The notes beneath the pieces are model-generated. The model saw only the letters and a program-made list of their open reading frames with translations, ran no database searches and was not told the DNA's origin. Shown here in pieces: positions 53,805 to 63,789 of a stretch of DNA of 64,000 nt. A program made the translations under genes and the position numbers. The stretch covers positions 14,659,501 to 14,723,500 of the forward strand of contig OX031072.1 of assembly GCA_943736015.1 (NCBI GenBank). The letters run 5' to 3'. Each line of letters starts with the position of its first letter. The stretch's first letter is position 1. The DNA is from Tridacna crocea. Taxonomy: Eukaryota > Mollusca > Bivalvia > Cardiida > Cardiidae.

Positions 53805-54033
53805 CCTGAAAGTATTACAGTGAATGAAATTGATATTTGTATTTGTAGAAACTATCCAATTATTTTGAGGGTGTATTTTTTTTTTACTTGCGAAATATCT
53901 TCTCACAGCCCGATACGTTCAGCCTGAACTTGCGTTTGCCTTCCCCAAAATTACATACTTGACACTGTTGAACATGTTATTGGATAAGTCCTTTTTCTTA
54001 AAAATTCTGTGTCTCTGGCCCAGATAGATCCGT

Positions 54034-54572
54034 TCTCATATTCTTCGTAGATTCAACCTGTCTTATATGACGCCTCACCCATTCCCCAATACTTGGGAAA
54101 GGTAGGGCTAATACCGAAGCTAAACTCAAGCCTGTAGGGACTGTTCGAACCCTTTACCACACAATCCCGACTTTTAACGACCCTGAGAAGGAAGCCTTTT
54201 GAAAACATTGTGGGGAAAGGAGAAAATGCTGGTAACCAGCATTTTCTCCTTTTCCCACAATGTTTTCTACCCATCACAAAACAAATTTCAAATTTTCAGT
54301 TACTTTTGTTTTGTCGTCTGCAAATACTTTAAATTTGGACCACCCTATGAATTTTTCATTTGGTAAAGAGTTAATAAATGACTGGTGCAGGTCACCTGCC
54401 GGCTGACCATAGCTGAATAAGTAACACTAGGTAGCATTTTACTGATTAAACTTTTATTTTATTCTGAAATTAAAAGTAACAGTTGTCGTTTTGAAAAAAT
54501 TAGTCTGCTATGTATGCAGAATGCCCATATCAGATGTGTATTTGTAGAATGCCATCTACACGGAGATAATGA
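54034..54572. mobile_element. Family G element probably split by family A
   Basis: Left TCATATTCTTCGTAGATTC ... ATGACGCCTCACCCATTCC (54034-54100). Right AGTAACAGTTGTCGTTTTG ... GAATGCCATCTACACGGAG (54430-54572). The A1 copy at 54147-54374 lies between. Confidence 0.55.
54147..54374 (-). mobile_element. A1 element inside a family G element
   Basis: CGAACCCTTTACCACACAATCCC to CATTTGGTAAAGAGTTAA; near-perfect palindrome. It contains the internal TTAA (ACTTTTAACGACCCTGAG, about 54171-54188) that is the empty site for the nested insertion at 55675. Confidence 0.85.
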
Positions 54573-54616
54573 GATAGATCAGGCTTTTGAAAATTATGTC
54601 GTCTGCAATTACTTTT

Positions 54617-55050
54617 AAAACCTTACCACACAATCTAGAGTTTTCAGGACCTGAGAGCAGTAAGACTTGAGAACACTGTAGGAAAAGCTGAAAATGCTGG
54701 TAAACAGCAGTTTTCTCCTTTTCCCACAATCTTTTCTACCCTATCACAAATTCAGAAATATCAGTTGAGCTACATTGATATTGTTTTGTGCAAATGGTTT
54801 CAATTTGATTAAACTTTATCAAACAACATAAGTTTTGACTTGTCCAAATTGAAAGCATTAGCAGATTACAAAATAAAATGACTCAAAAATTGAAATTTGT
54901 CTTTGGAAGGGTGGACAAAACACTGTGGGAAAAAGAGAAAATGCTGGTTACCAGCATTTTCTCCTTTTCCTACATTGTTGTAGAAAGGCCTATTTTCTCA
55001 GGGTCATTAAAAGTTGGGATTGTGTGGTAAAGAGTTCAGACCTGAATGGT
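54617..55050. mobile_element. Head-to-head pair of A1 elements, diverged
   Basis: The first copy (RE ACCTTACCACACAATC) ends at LE ATTTGATTAAAC; the second starts TTATCAAACAACATAAGTTTTG and ends GTGGTAAAGAGTTC. The hairpins contain GGTAAACAGC and GGTTACCAGC. Confidence 0.75.
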
Positions 55051-55082
55051 ATGTCATTCGGTAAAGGGTTTGTCTGGACATG

Positions 55083-55311
55083 TTAACCCTTTACTCCACA
55101 GATACTCATTTTTACGCATTGCTTGTAGGAGCCTTTGGAAAACATTGTGGCAAAAGGTGAAATTGCTCGTCACGAGCAATTTCACCTTTTGCCACAATGT
55201 TTTCTACACTATCAAAAGGAGTCATATACACATAAGAAACAGCTTCATTCTTGCTGTTATTTAGGGTCAATTAGAGATACCATGGAAATGTCTTATGGGG
55301 TAAAGGGTTAA
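55083..55311 (-). mobile_element. A3 element, intact, 229 bp
   Basis: It is bounded by TTAA on both sides with a perfect palindrome, core TTGCTCGTCACGAGCAA. It provides the empty-site sequence CTGTTATTTAGGGTCAATT (about 55251-55269) for the 51-kb transposon insertion. Confidence 0.9.
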
Positions 55312-55417
55312 AACCTTGTTGTCCTGTCCCATAAGACTGGTGAAAGGGAGTTCAAGTGTGTTTGTATGTTTTGAAAAAATTTGAATGGTGTCTTGCACTC
55401 ATAAATATAAGTGATTT

Positions 55418-55650
55418 AGCCCTTTGCCCTATGACAAAATATGTAGCCTTGTCCAAATTGAAAGCATTTGCAGACAACAATTTTTGTGTGGCTCAGATGG
55501 TGCATTTGTTCTATAGGGTGGCAAAAAATTGTGGGAAAAGGAGAAAATGTTGGTTACCAGCATTTTCTACTTTTCCCACTATATTTTTTGAAAGGCATGA
55601 TCTTCTCCAAAGGTCATTAAAAAATTCAGCATAGAGTGGTAAAGTTTTAA
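55418..55650 (+). mobile_element. A1 element
   Basis: ATTTAGCCCTTTGCCCTATGAC to ATAGAGTGGTAAAGTTTTAA; arms AATTGTGGGAAAAGG and CTTTTCCCACTATATTT. It shares TTAA 55647-55650 with the next element. Confidence 0.75.
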
Positions 55651-56097
55651 CTCTTTACCACACAATCACGACTTTTAACTCTTTCTCAAACGACAAACCG
55701 TTGAACTAGACCAAATTAAAAGCATTTGCAGACAACAATTCAACTCTAGCCGAAAAGATGATTTCTGTCTATGATAGGGTAGAAAACATTGTGGGAAAAG
55801 GAGAAAATGCTGGTAACCAGCATTTTATCCTTTTCCCACAATGTTTTCAAAAGGCTGTTATTCCAGACTCGTAAAAAGCAGGGATTGTTTGGGAAAGGGT
55901 TAATGTCCCGGAGAGAGAGGCCTTCTGAAAACATTGTGGGAAAAGGAGAAAATGCTGGTTACCAGCATTTTCTCCTTTTCCCACAATGTTTTCTACCCTT
56001 CACAAAACAAATTTCCATTTTTTGGTCACATTTATTTTGTCTGCAAATGCTTTCAAACTGGACCAGTCTAAAATTTTGTCGTATGGCAAAAGCGTTA
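55647..56097 (-). mobile_element. A1 element (host) interrupted by another A1 element
   Basis: RE TTAACTCTTTACCACACAATC reaches an internal TTAA at 55675 and resumes after 55903 with TGTCCCGGAGAGAGAGGCC. A perfect hairpin (55927-55993) and LE ending CGTATGGCAAAAGCGTTAA follow. Host length without the insert is 226 bp. Confidence 0.92.
55675..55903 (+). mobile_element. A1 element (guest), intact, 229 bp, nested
   Basis: TTAA on both sides, LE CTCTTTCTCAAACGAC, RE GGATTGTTTGGGAAAGGG. The hairpin is near-perfect; its centre base is A although the element is in + orientation, unlike almost all other + copies. Confidence 0.92.
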
Positions 56098-56214
56098 ATG
56101 TGTAACAGCTGAATACTAAGAGCAGATTGCATGGTTTAATGTAAACATATTTTGGTATATGTGTCAAATTTTGTTGACTCAATGTATCCAATATGATGTG
56201 CATACCCATGACCT

Positions 56215-56443
56215 TTAACTCATTACCACACAATCCCTACTTTTGACGCCCCTGAGAAAGAAGCCTTTTGAAAACACTGTGGGAAAAGGAGAAAATGCTG
56301 GTAACCAGCATTTTCTCCTTTTCCCACAGTGTTTTCTACCCTTCCCAGAACAAATTTCAATAGTTTAGTCACCTTTATTTTGTCATCTGCAAATGCTTTC
56401 AATTTGGACCAGTCTAAAATTTTCTTGTGTGGTAAAGAATTAA
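56215..56443 (-). mobile_element. A1 element, intact, 229 bp
   Basis: TTAACTCATTACCACACAATCCC to GTGTGGTAAAGAATTAA; perfect palindrome with CACTGTGGG / CCCACAGTG, the same compensated pair as A2. Confidence 0.92.
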
Positions 56444-56683
56444 ACTCTTATAGATAACGGAAGAAAAAAATTCCAGCATTTTCTCCTCTTTCTGAAATAT
56501 TTTGTACCTGTTTAAAGATTCACTTTGGACAAGTCAAAATTAGGATTTTTCTGGAGGAAAATTGCTTGTTTCATTGTCTAGCTTTTAGAAGTATTTTAGA
56601 AAAAAAAAAATTATTATGACTAACATGAATCATCAAGTAAAAAAATACAGTTTATCTTTCTGCTAGCAGGACAGACTATACAT

Positions 56684-56916
56684 CAGGCCTAAAAAAGAAA
56701 TATCTGTGTTTAGGGTTTCCCTACCCTACCTTGAAAAAGCTGCCAACCTTTTTTTGGCCATGATTGAAAAAAAAAAATCTGTGGGGTGTAAAAATTTCAC
56801 TCTATGTTCCATGTTTACGTTCCACATAAAAAGTTTTTTGGAAAAAAATCCCAACCTGCCCTACCTACAGGATCTCAGACTGAAACCCTCAACACAGATT
56901 TTTTTTTTAGGCCTCA
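56684..56916. mobile_element. Family P inverted-repeat element, about 232 bp
   Basis: Ends CAGGCCTAAAAAAGAAATAT then CTGTGTTTAGGGTTTCCC versus (reverse) CTGAGGCCTAAAAAAAAAATC then TGTGTTGAGGGTTTC. The inner arms CCTACCCTACC / CCTGCCCTACC repeat in the same sense. Confidence 0.6.
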
Positions 56917-57325
56917 GTTGGATTTTGCTCAGTCATGACTTTAATCTTGCAAGTGTTAGATTGATGTAAGAAAAAGATTGATTAATGGGTCATTAATAGC
57001 CTTTTCTTCTTTCCTATGATCTTTCAGTAGCTGTAATTTTCAAAATCATTAAAAACAAAAACATGTAGATTGTTAGTTTGATTATGAAACCTTCGAAAAC
57101 CTGTTAAATTGGATAGACTGAAGGATTATTTTGTAAAGGGCAAAGGAGGAAAAATCCCCAGCATTATTGATAATATGGTCAAAGACCTGTCAGACAGTCA
57201 CATTGACCAATCCTTGTGAAGCCCTTTTTAGTGTAGAAAAATCCAAGTGGATAGTTTTGTTCTAGAATAAGACCCTGATAATAGCAGTTTTTTGGCTGCC
57301 TTTCCTCTGTATGTTTCAGAAAAGC

Positions 57326-57394
57326 AGAGACAGTGCAGATGAAAGCTCAGACTGCACGTTTTGTGCAGTCTGAGCTTTCATCTGCACTGTCTGC
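57326..57394. repeat. Family E hairpin with a compensated stem
   Basis: AGACAGTGCAGATGAAAGC / GCTTTCATCTGCACTGTCT and TCAGACTGCAC / GTGCAGTCTGA: the usual GATCA / TGATC is GCTCA / TGAGC on both strands. Perfect to the ends. Confidence 0.85.
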
Positions 57395-57634
57395 AGAGGC
57401 AACTGTGGCAGTGAAAGGGAATGTAAGGGTAAACTAATTGAAGTCCAGTCTATGTACTGTTGCTATAATTAGATCTTTACAGGTGCCATGACTGGGTCAG
57501 TTTACACAGATTAGTGTGGAACATAGATATGTGACTGTCTGCTAGGTTCTTGACCGCTCTTACATGGTGTAAATTGTCCACTCAGTGTATTCTTTGCAGA
57601 TTGACCATCCTGTTAATACCTATGTAGTAGTGGT

Positions 57635-57790
57635 TAGAGAGACTTGTAAGGGACTCTGGTGACTTGAAATTTGAGTTTGAGACTCCCACCACAGGTCATC
57701 TATATTTTCCGATAGACTTTCAGAAATGATGTTAAACCAAGGTCTGGTGTTACAGTTAGGTGTGCATTGGATGTGCTTTGTACAGTTTAT
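57635..57790 (+). mobile_element. SINE fragment, old
   Basis: GGTTAGAGAGACTTGTAAGG ... GAGTTTGAGACTCCC (decayed B box) ... ATGATGTTAAACCAAGGTC follow the long-type SINE order. Confidence 0.4.
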
Positions 57791-57879
57791 CATAATTATT
57801 TTGTCTTGCACTAACATATGCTTTAACTGCCTTCTTGGAACTTTGCCCATATGGAAAACGGTTACTGGAAGTGTGACAT

Positions 57880-58083
57880 ATCTGTAAAGACTGTCCATAT
57901 GGAAAGCACTTGCAAACAACAATATGTAAACCAAAAATTAAAATTTGTTTCCAGCAGGGTAGAAAACATCGTGGGAAAAGTAGAAATTGCAGGTTACCAG
58001 CATTTTCTCCTTTTCCCACAATGCTTTGAAACAGCTACTGTCTCGGGGTCGTAAAAACCAGGGATTGTTTGGTAATGGGTTAA
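57880..58083 (+). mobile_element. A1 element, LE degraded
   Basis: AAGCACTTGCAAACAAC ... GTAGAAAACATCGTGGGAAAAG, centre GCAGGTTACCAGC, RE GGGATTGTTTGGTAATGGGTTAA. Confidence 0.7.
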
Positions 58084-58149
58084 ATTCTTGAAATGGGATT
58101 ATGAAAACTTCGGATAAATTTCTGCATATTTAAATTGGTCAACTTAGTT

Positions 58150-58272
58150 GTTGCTTAGTAGGAAACATTGTGGGAAAAGAATAAATGTCTTTTACCAGCA
58201 TTTCCATATTTACCCTAATGTCATAGGCCTTCATTATCATGTTTTGACATGAATCATTGGGTAGCAAAGGGC
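58150..58272 (+). mobile_element. A1 core-RE fragment
   Basis: AGTAGGAAACATTGTGGGAAAAG then a shrunken loop TGTCTTTTACCAGC and decayed right side to GGGTAGCAAAGGGC. Confidence 0.45.
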
Positions 58273-58502
58273 AAACTCTTTACCAAACAACACAGTTTTA
58301 GACTAGTCCAGACTGAAAGCATTTGCAGATGTTAAAATGGATGTGATCCCCAAATCAAAATTTGGTTTGGTAAGGGTAGAAAACATTGTGGGAAAAGGAG
58401 AAAATGCTGGTTACCAGCATTTTCTCCTTTTCTCACAATGTTTTCAAAAGCCTTTTTTTTTTCAGAGTCATCAAAAGTCAGGATTGTGTGGTAAAGGGTT
58501 AA
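58273..58502 (+). mobile_element. A1 element, near intact
   Basis: AAACTCTTTACCAAACAACAC to GTGTGGTAAAGGGTTAA; the palindrome is perfect except TTCTCAC on the right. Confidence 0.85.
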
Positions 58503-58799
58503 GAAGAAATTTAGCTGAATTACCCTTAATGACCTATGATCAGATATGAGGTCAATTCGAGTGAACTATATTGGTCAGCAGTGGTCAAGTTGGTGCAGGT
58601 AGCCTCAGGGTGTAAATATGTTTTCCCTCAAGTACCCTCTATCATAACACTCTGTCATAATGACATAATCGTAAATAATTAGGCCAGGTATAAATTATGA
58701 GTAATCCCCTCTCCTGTCTGCTACAGACAATAGAAGTCACTGTCGGAGAAAAAACAGATTTTCGTCTTAATAATAGTTTTGATCATTTTGTATATCACT

Positions 58800-59020
58800 T
58801 TTTTTTACCAAAAGAAAAGTTTTAAGACTGATCCAAATTGGAAGCAGCAGATGACAACATTAATTTGACCAAAGAATTAAAATTTGTTTTGGGACGGGAA
58901 GGAAACATTGGGGAAAAGGAGAAAATGCTGGTTTTCAGCATTTTCTCTTTTTTCCACAGTATTTTCAGAAGGCTTCTTTCTCAATTAGAAGGAGTTAGAT
59001 ATCAAAATTACATCTTTTGA
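58800..59020 (+). mobile_element. A1 element, termini lost
   Basis: TTTACCAAAAGAAAAGTTTTAAG ... GGAAACATTGGGGAAAAGGAG, centre GCTGGTTTTCAGC, RE fading after TTCTTTCTCA. Confidence 0.6.
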
Positions 59021-59129
59021 CTGTATCTAGAAGTTGAGTTCACTTAATTTACTAAGGGAAAAAAAAAGGTGCTTTTATCCCTGTTTTACAAATTTTAATC
59101 CATGCCTTGTAAGACCAAATCAAAAGCCC

Positions 59130-59340
59130 CATAACTAATGTTGACCAAACAGACCCTTAGGCCTTAATGACTCTGAGACAGGGGACTTTTGAAACATTGG
59201 AATAGCAGAAAATGATGGTATTAAACCAACATTTCTTTCGTCCTTATTTAAAGTAAATTTCATTTTGAATTGAATCTAATTTGTTCTCTGCACATGTTTT
59301 CAATTTTAACATTTTTTTTTGAGAAATAACAAACCTTAAA
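59130..59340 (-). mobile_element. A1 element, ancient
   Basis: TTGACCAAACAGACCC ... TGACTCTGAGACAGG ... TTTTGAAACATTGG; a weak LE block TTCTCTGCACATGTTTTCAATTTT follows. The hairpin is mostly lost. Confidence 0.4.
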
Positions 59341-59713
59341 AATAAGTTGCCAAGTCTCTTTCACTGATGGAAGACTACTCAATAATTTTTTTGGCCGTGC
59401 AAAGGGTTTTATATCTGAAATTACATCTTGCAACAAAGTTAAGCCTATTTATGGCCATGCTGTTTGAAATTGACAACAATGATGCAATGATAATTATGAA
59501 GTATTTGTATGCCTAAGGTATGAATAATGTCTGCGTCTAAGTAAGGCAAATGCACTTGTTTTTGTTTGAACTGGTTTTGAGGGCATTAGGAAAAATGTGC
59601 TAGAATGTTGCGTAATAATCCTTTTGCTAGACTGAATAAGTGAAATTAGTATTGTATTTTTTGTTAAGACTGACTTATGAGATGCCTACCTAAGATAATC
59701 TAGGGTATTCAAC

Positions 59714-59919
59714 TCTTAACTTCATAACAATAATTTGGACATGCAAATTGAAAACATTTGCAGACAAAAAAAATAATGGTTGCTAAGATGATAAAAGTAG
59801 TCCTTGGTAGAAAACATTGTGGGGGTAAATAGGAGAAAGGCTGGTTACTTGCATTTTCTCCTGTTCCAACAATGTTTTCAAAGGCCCTTTTGTCAAGGTA
59901 TTGTTTGGAAGTGGGTTAA
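59714..59919 (+). mobile_element. A1 element, diverged
   Basis: AACTTCATAACAATAATTTGG ... GTAGAAAACATTGTGGGGG ... centre GCTGGTTACTTGC ... TTGTTTGGAAGTGGGTTAA. Confidence 0.6.
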
Positions 59920-60304
59920 TCTTTCTACAGAACAGTGTAAAGAAAATCTTTTGAAAACAGCGTGAAAAAAGATAAAATGCTGCCTTTTCTGTGGTATGCA
60001 CTATCCTTTCAACTCCAATCATTTTAGCTGTGGCAAAATTCAGACCTATCCCATCTTCGCAAACCAAGGCTGACGATTCACTAGGCTAGTCTACTCTTGA
60101 CGGAGCGAACTTGGTTTTTTACATTCCCCTGATACACTTTTTCATTGGATGCAGCCAGTTCTAACTGCAACTAATGAAATCGCTCATAGCATTTCATCTT
60201 TGATAAAAATAGAATAACGTTGCGACCTTTCAAATAGAAGGTAAACATGGAAACGCACATTGATTTCCGCTTATCGCTTCACGTTGAATATATGTATTTG
60301 TAAG

Positions 60305-61485
60305 TAGGGCTCCGTACCGGTACTCGATATATATCGAAAACCGGTATTTTACGTTCGATAGATATATCGGATCGAACGTTTCTGTATCGAACAAAATATC
60401 GATCATCAAAAGAAAATAAAAGTAAAGCATATAAATACCCAATTTAGTTGTTTTTAACGGCGAAGTTCATTACGAGTTTACTTTAGGTAATCTCTAAAGT
60501 CGAGTAAGTCGTAGAGGTAGGTGTGGCTACCTGGGAAACTTACAACCAATCGAAATGCGTCATTCTTTATTACTCGCCCTGTACCCGGTTACACAATGGA
60601 TGACAATTAGCTAATACCCCTATTCTCGTTCCCCCGTCATGTTGTTTGAAATCTGCAAATTATGCATCAATCAGCAGATTGCAGACAAATTTACGCTGAT
60701 AATTGGTCAATACAGTTGATTAAAGAAAGGTAATGAACATCTCGTGATGTGATCGAGAGGTAGCGATGGAAATAATTGAAGCCGTGACCTTTCAACCTTC
60801 CTTCCTAAGATTTTATTTGGTCGATCTTTTAATATTGCCGAAAAATGTGGCTCGAAAATCAAATCTCTTTTTCCATTAGATTATCTGAAATCAGTGTTCT
60901 GACTCGCGTAAATTATTGTGTAAATCATTTTATAGACTTGAAATTTGCATAACAAATGTTAATCACACGCGAGACCTCACGTAAGAAAAAACATGGACAA
61001 AAAAGGCCATTATCTGTTTATCGTGAGTAAAATAACAGGTTTTGATGCTACATGTAGTTCTAATCCTTATTGAGAAATCTATGTCGAATCATGCGAACAT
61101 ACCTATCCAGAAATTAACACGCATGAAAAATTGTTCGGTGAAAAAAAAACACGGAAACCCATGACACAACAAAATGTCTCCTTGACATTGTCCGATCAGA
61201 GTCCTCTTAGACTGTCTTTTCAGCTTTTTAATGAGTAGTAAATGTAGATCTAGTTAGAATTCATATTAATTTAGGCCTACATAATTATGAAATTTCAATA
61301 CAATCTAGAAGTGTTAAATTTGCGGTATTTTGTTTTTCAGATATGCTGAAAAAAGAACAAACACAATTTTCGCATTTTTTTCTTTCTTTTATTGAAAATT
61401 GAAATATCATATGATATATCGAATATCGATCATTTTGTATCGATACAAATATCGTATCGATCAAACTGACCGATACGGAGCATTA
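60305..61485. mobile_element. 1181-bp non-autonomous DNA transposon, hAT-like
   Basis: The ends are TAGGGCTCCGTACCGG and (reverse strand) TAATGCTCCGTATCGG. They are flanked by TTTGTAAG (60297-60304) and TTCGTAAG (61486-61493), an 8-bp duplication with one mismatch. Sub-terminal regions are rich in ATCGATA and CGATATA motifs on both sides. No transposase is readable. The interior shares motifs with the 51142-52341 element. Confidence 0.7.
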
Positions 61486-61654
61486 TTCGTAAGCGGTTTG
61501 TAAATTTTAAACGATATTTCATTGGCTTTCAGAAATATGATGTAAAGGGGGGTAATAGCCAGTATCCAATTGAGGTCGCATTGTAGGAATCTTGAAATCT
61601 TGCTCAATCAGCCAGGGTAAGATCCACATAGTGATCGTAACCTTGGCTTGCGAA

Positions 61655-61856
61655 GATGGACCTATCCCAATTGAATGCATTTGAAGAGAACAATTTTGTA
61701 GTAGCTCACAATACGCAATTTTCCTTTGACAGGGTAGAAAACTTTGTGGGAAAAGAGAAAATGCTGGTTACCAGCATTTTCACCTTTTTCCACAATGTTT
61801 TCAAAAGGTTTCTTTCTTGGGGTAGTCAAAAGTCGGGATTGTTTGGTTAAGAGTTA
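61655..61856 (+). mobile_element. A1 element, first of a TTAA-linked chain
   Basis: LE is represented only by CCCAATTGAATGCATTTG; hairpin ACTTTGTGGGAAAAGAG; RE CGGGATTGTTTGGTTAAGAGTTAA. The right TTAA is 61853-61856. Confidence 0.7.
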
Positions 61857-62005
61857 AATGATAGGATTTGTGTCAGGAAAAGTTCAAAACATTGTTGGAA
61901 ATGGAGAAATTGCTGGTGACCAGCATTTTCTCCTTTTCTTACAATGTTTTTAAAGACTTCTCTCTTGGGGCTATTGAAACTTTGGGTTGTTTGGTATAGA
62001 GTTAA
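61853..62005 (+). mobile_element. A1 element, LE mostly deleted, 153 bp
   Basis: Between shared TTAA sites; hairpin with AATTGCTGGTGACCAGC centre; RE GGGTTGTTTGGTATAGAGTTAA. Confidence 0.7.
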
Positions 62006-62196
62006 CCAAATCAAAAGTATTTGCAGACGACAAAATAAAGTGACTGAAAATTTGAAATTTGTTTTGTGAAGAGTAGAAAACATTGTAGGAAAAGGAGAAA
62101 ATACTGGTTACCAGTATTTTCTCCTATTCCCACAATGTTTTCTGTATGCTTCTTTCTCAGGTATGTCAAAAGTAGGGATTGTGTGGTATTTGGTTA
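62002..62196 (+). mobile_element. A1 element, LE terminus deleted, 195 bp
   Basis: TTAACCAAATCAAAAGTATTTG to GTGTGGTATTTGGTTAA; core AATACTGGTTACCAGTATT carries the same compensated pair as 9521-9706. Confidence 0.75.
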
Positions 62197-62492
62197 AGCA
62201 GTTAATACAACACTGTTTTGTCATAGTAGTTCTGCTCCATTGTCTTCAACCATTGTATGAAAATGTTTGGAAGGGGATTGGGTGTTTGTAAGTGTATAAT
62301 TTAGTCCTAGGAGCACCCAGTAAACAAAACTTGGGCGCAAAGCCTTGAAATAACATCAAAATGGCTGTCATTTCAAGGTAACTATTAGCTGAAATTTATT
62401 TTTATAGCATGTACTGTAGGTCTTAGATGTAGGTCCTGTGTAGTCTGATCTTAATCTACACTACAATGATCTACAGTAAAATACAGTATAGC

Positions 62493-62839
62493 TTAACCCA
62501 TTACCAAACGATAAACTTTTGGACTAGCCTAAATTGAAAGCATTTGCAGATGACAAAATGAATTCAACTGAAAAAAATTGTACTCTGATTTTAGAAGGAA
62601 AGAAAACATTGTGGGAAAAGGAGAAAATCCTGTTTACTGGCATTTTCTCCTTTTCCCACAATGTCTTCATAACGTCTTTTCAGGGTCAAGATAAGTCGGG
62701 ATTGGTGAGTACTAGTAGAAAACATTGTTGGAAAGGGAGAAAATGCTGCGTACAAGCATTTTCTCCCTTATCTACAATATTTACCAAAGCATTCTCCCTT
62801 GGGTTTGTCTAAAATTTGAATTGTGTAGGAATGGGTTAA
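62493..62839 (+). mobile_element. A1 element plus a second core-RE in tandem
   Basis: TTAACCCATTACCAAACG ... first hairpin, RE to CGGGATTGGTGAG, then AGTAGAAAACATTGTTGG starts a second hairpin (GCTGCGTACAAGC centre) and RE ending GTAGGAATGGGTTAA. Confidence 0.75.
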
Positions 62840-62925
62840 CTCACTCGCTTCTGATAAAATAAATTGCAGTTTCTCCCAGGCTAAATATATACTTTTTCTC
62901 TGCAAGATCAAGAAACCTTTCGGAC

Positions 62926-63152
62926 TTAACTCATTACCAGACAACATTATTTTAGACTTGTCCAAATCAAAAGCATTTGCAGATGACAAAATAAAAGTGA
63001 CTGAAATTTTAAAATTCGTTTTGTGAAGGGTAGAAAACACTGGGAAAAGGAGAAAATGCTGGTTACCAGCATTTTCTCCTTTTCCCACTATGTTTTCAAA
63101 AGGCTTCTTTTCCAGGAGTGTCAAAAGTAGGGATTGTGTGGTAATGGGTTAA
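62926..63152 (+). mobile_element. A1 element, intact, 227 bp
   Basis: TTAACTCATTACCAGACAAC to GTGTGGTAATGGGTTAA. The inner stem is perfect; the left outer arm has lost three bases (AACACTGGGAAAAGG). Confidence 0.9.
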
Positions 63153-63167
63153 TTTACAATGAAGGAG

Positions 63168-63234
63168 TGATCAGCATAGATAAGAGATCAGACTTCACAT
63201 TCGCTGAAGTCTGATCTCTTATTTACTTTGTCCA
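63168..63234. repeat. Family E hairpin with a compensated stem
   Basis: AAGAGATCAGACTTCA / TGAAGTCTGATCTCTT: the usual CTGCA / TGCAG is CTTCA / TGAAG in both arms. Confidence 0.8.
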
Positions 63235-63435
63235 CAAAAGTTTCTCATGTTTTCTAAGGCATGGAAAGAGTTAAGGATCTTGGCTCTCTCCTGGGTGGTG
63301 AAAGGTCAGAAAGCATTTCATGAAAACAAGATCTTCTGTTGAAATGATTTCTCAGCTTGACAGATGAATCAAAATGAGGTCGCTTGTGTAACAATACAGG
63401 GTACTTGACCCAGTTCAACAAAGGGCCCATCCCCC

Positions 63436-63664
63436 TTAACTCTTTACCACACAAGAAAATTTTAGACTGGTCCAAATTAAAAGCATTTGCAAACAACAAA
63501 ATAAAGGTGAGTGAAAAATTGAAATTTGTTCTGGGAAGGGTAGAAAATACTGTTGGAAAAGGAGAAAATGCTGGTTACCAGCATTTTCTCCTTTTCCTAC
63601 AGTGTTTTCAAAAGGCTTCTTTCTCAGGGGCGTCAAAAGTAGGGATTGTGTGGTAATGGGTTAA
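63436..63664 (+). mobile_element. A1 element, intact, 229 bp
   Basis: TTAACTCTTTACCACACAAG to GTGTGGTAATGGGTTAA; palindrome ATACTGTTGGAAAAGG ... CCTTTTCCTACAGTGTTT with one G/T-type mismatch per arm. Confidence 0.9.
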
Positions 63665-63789
63665 GATGTAATTACAGCTCTAAATCCCGAATTTGATCCT
63701 CTTCCAGCTTATCATAAGTGTAGGTACTTCCTCCAGATTGGACTGCACATGTCCCATAGTCTGATCTAGTGATTTTAATTAGTAGTGTT

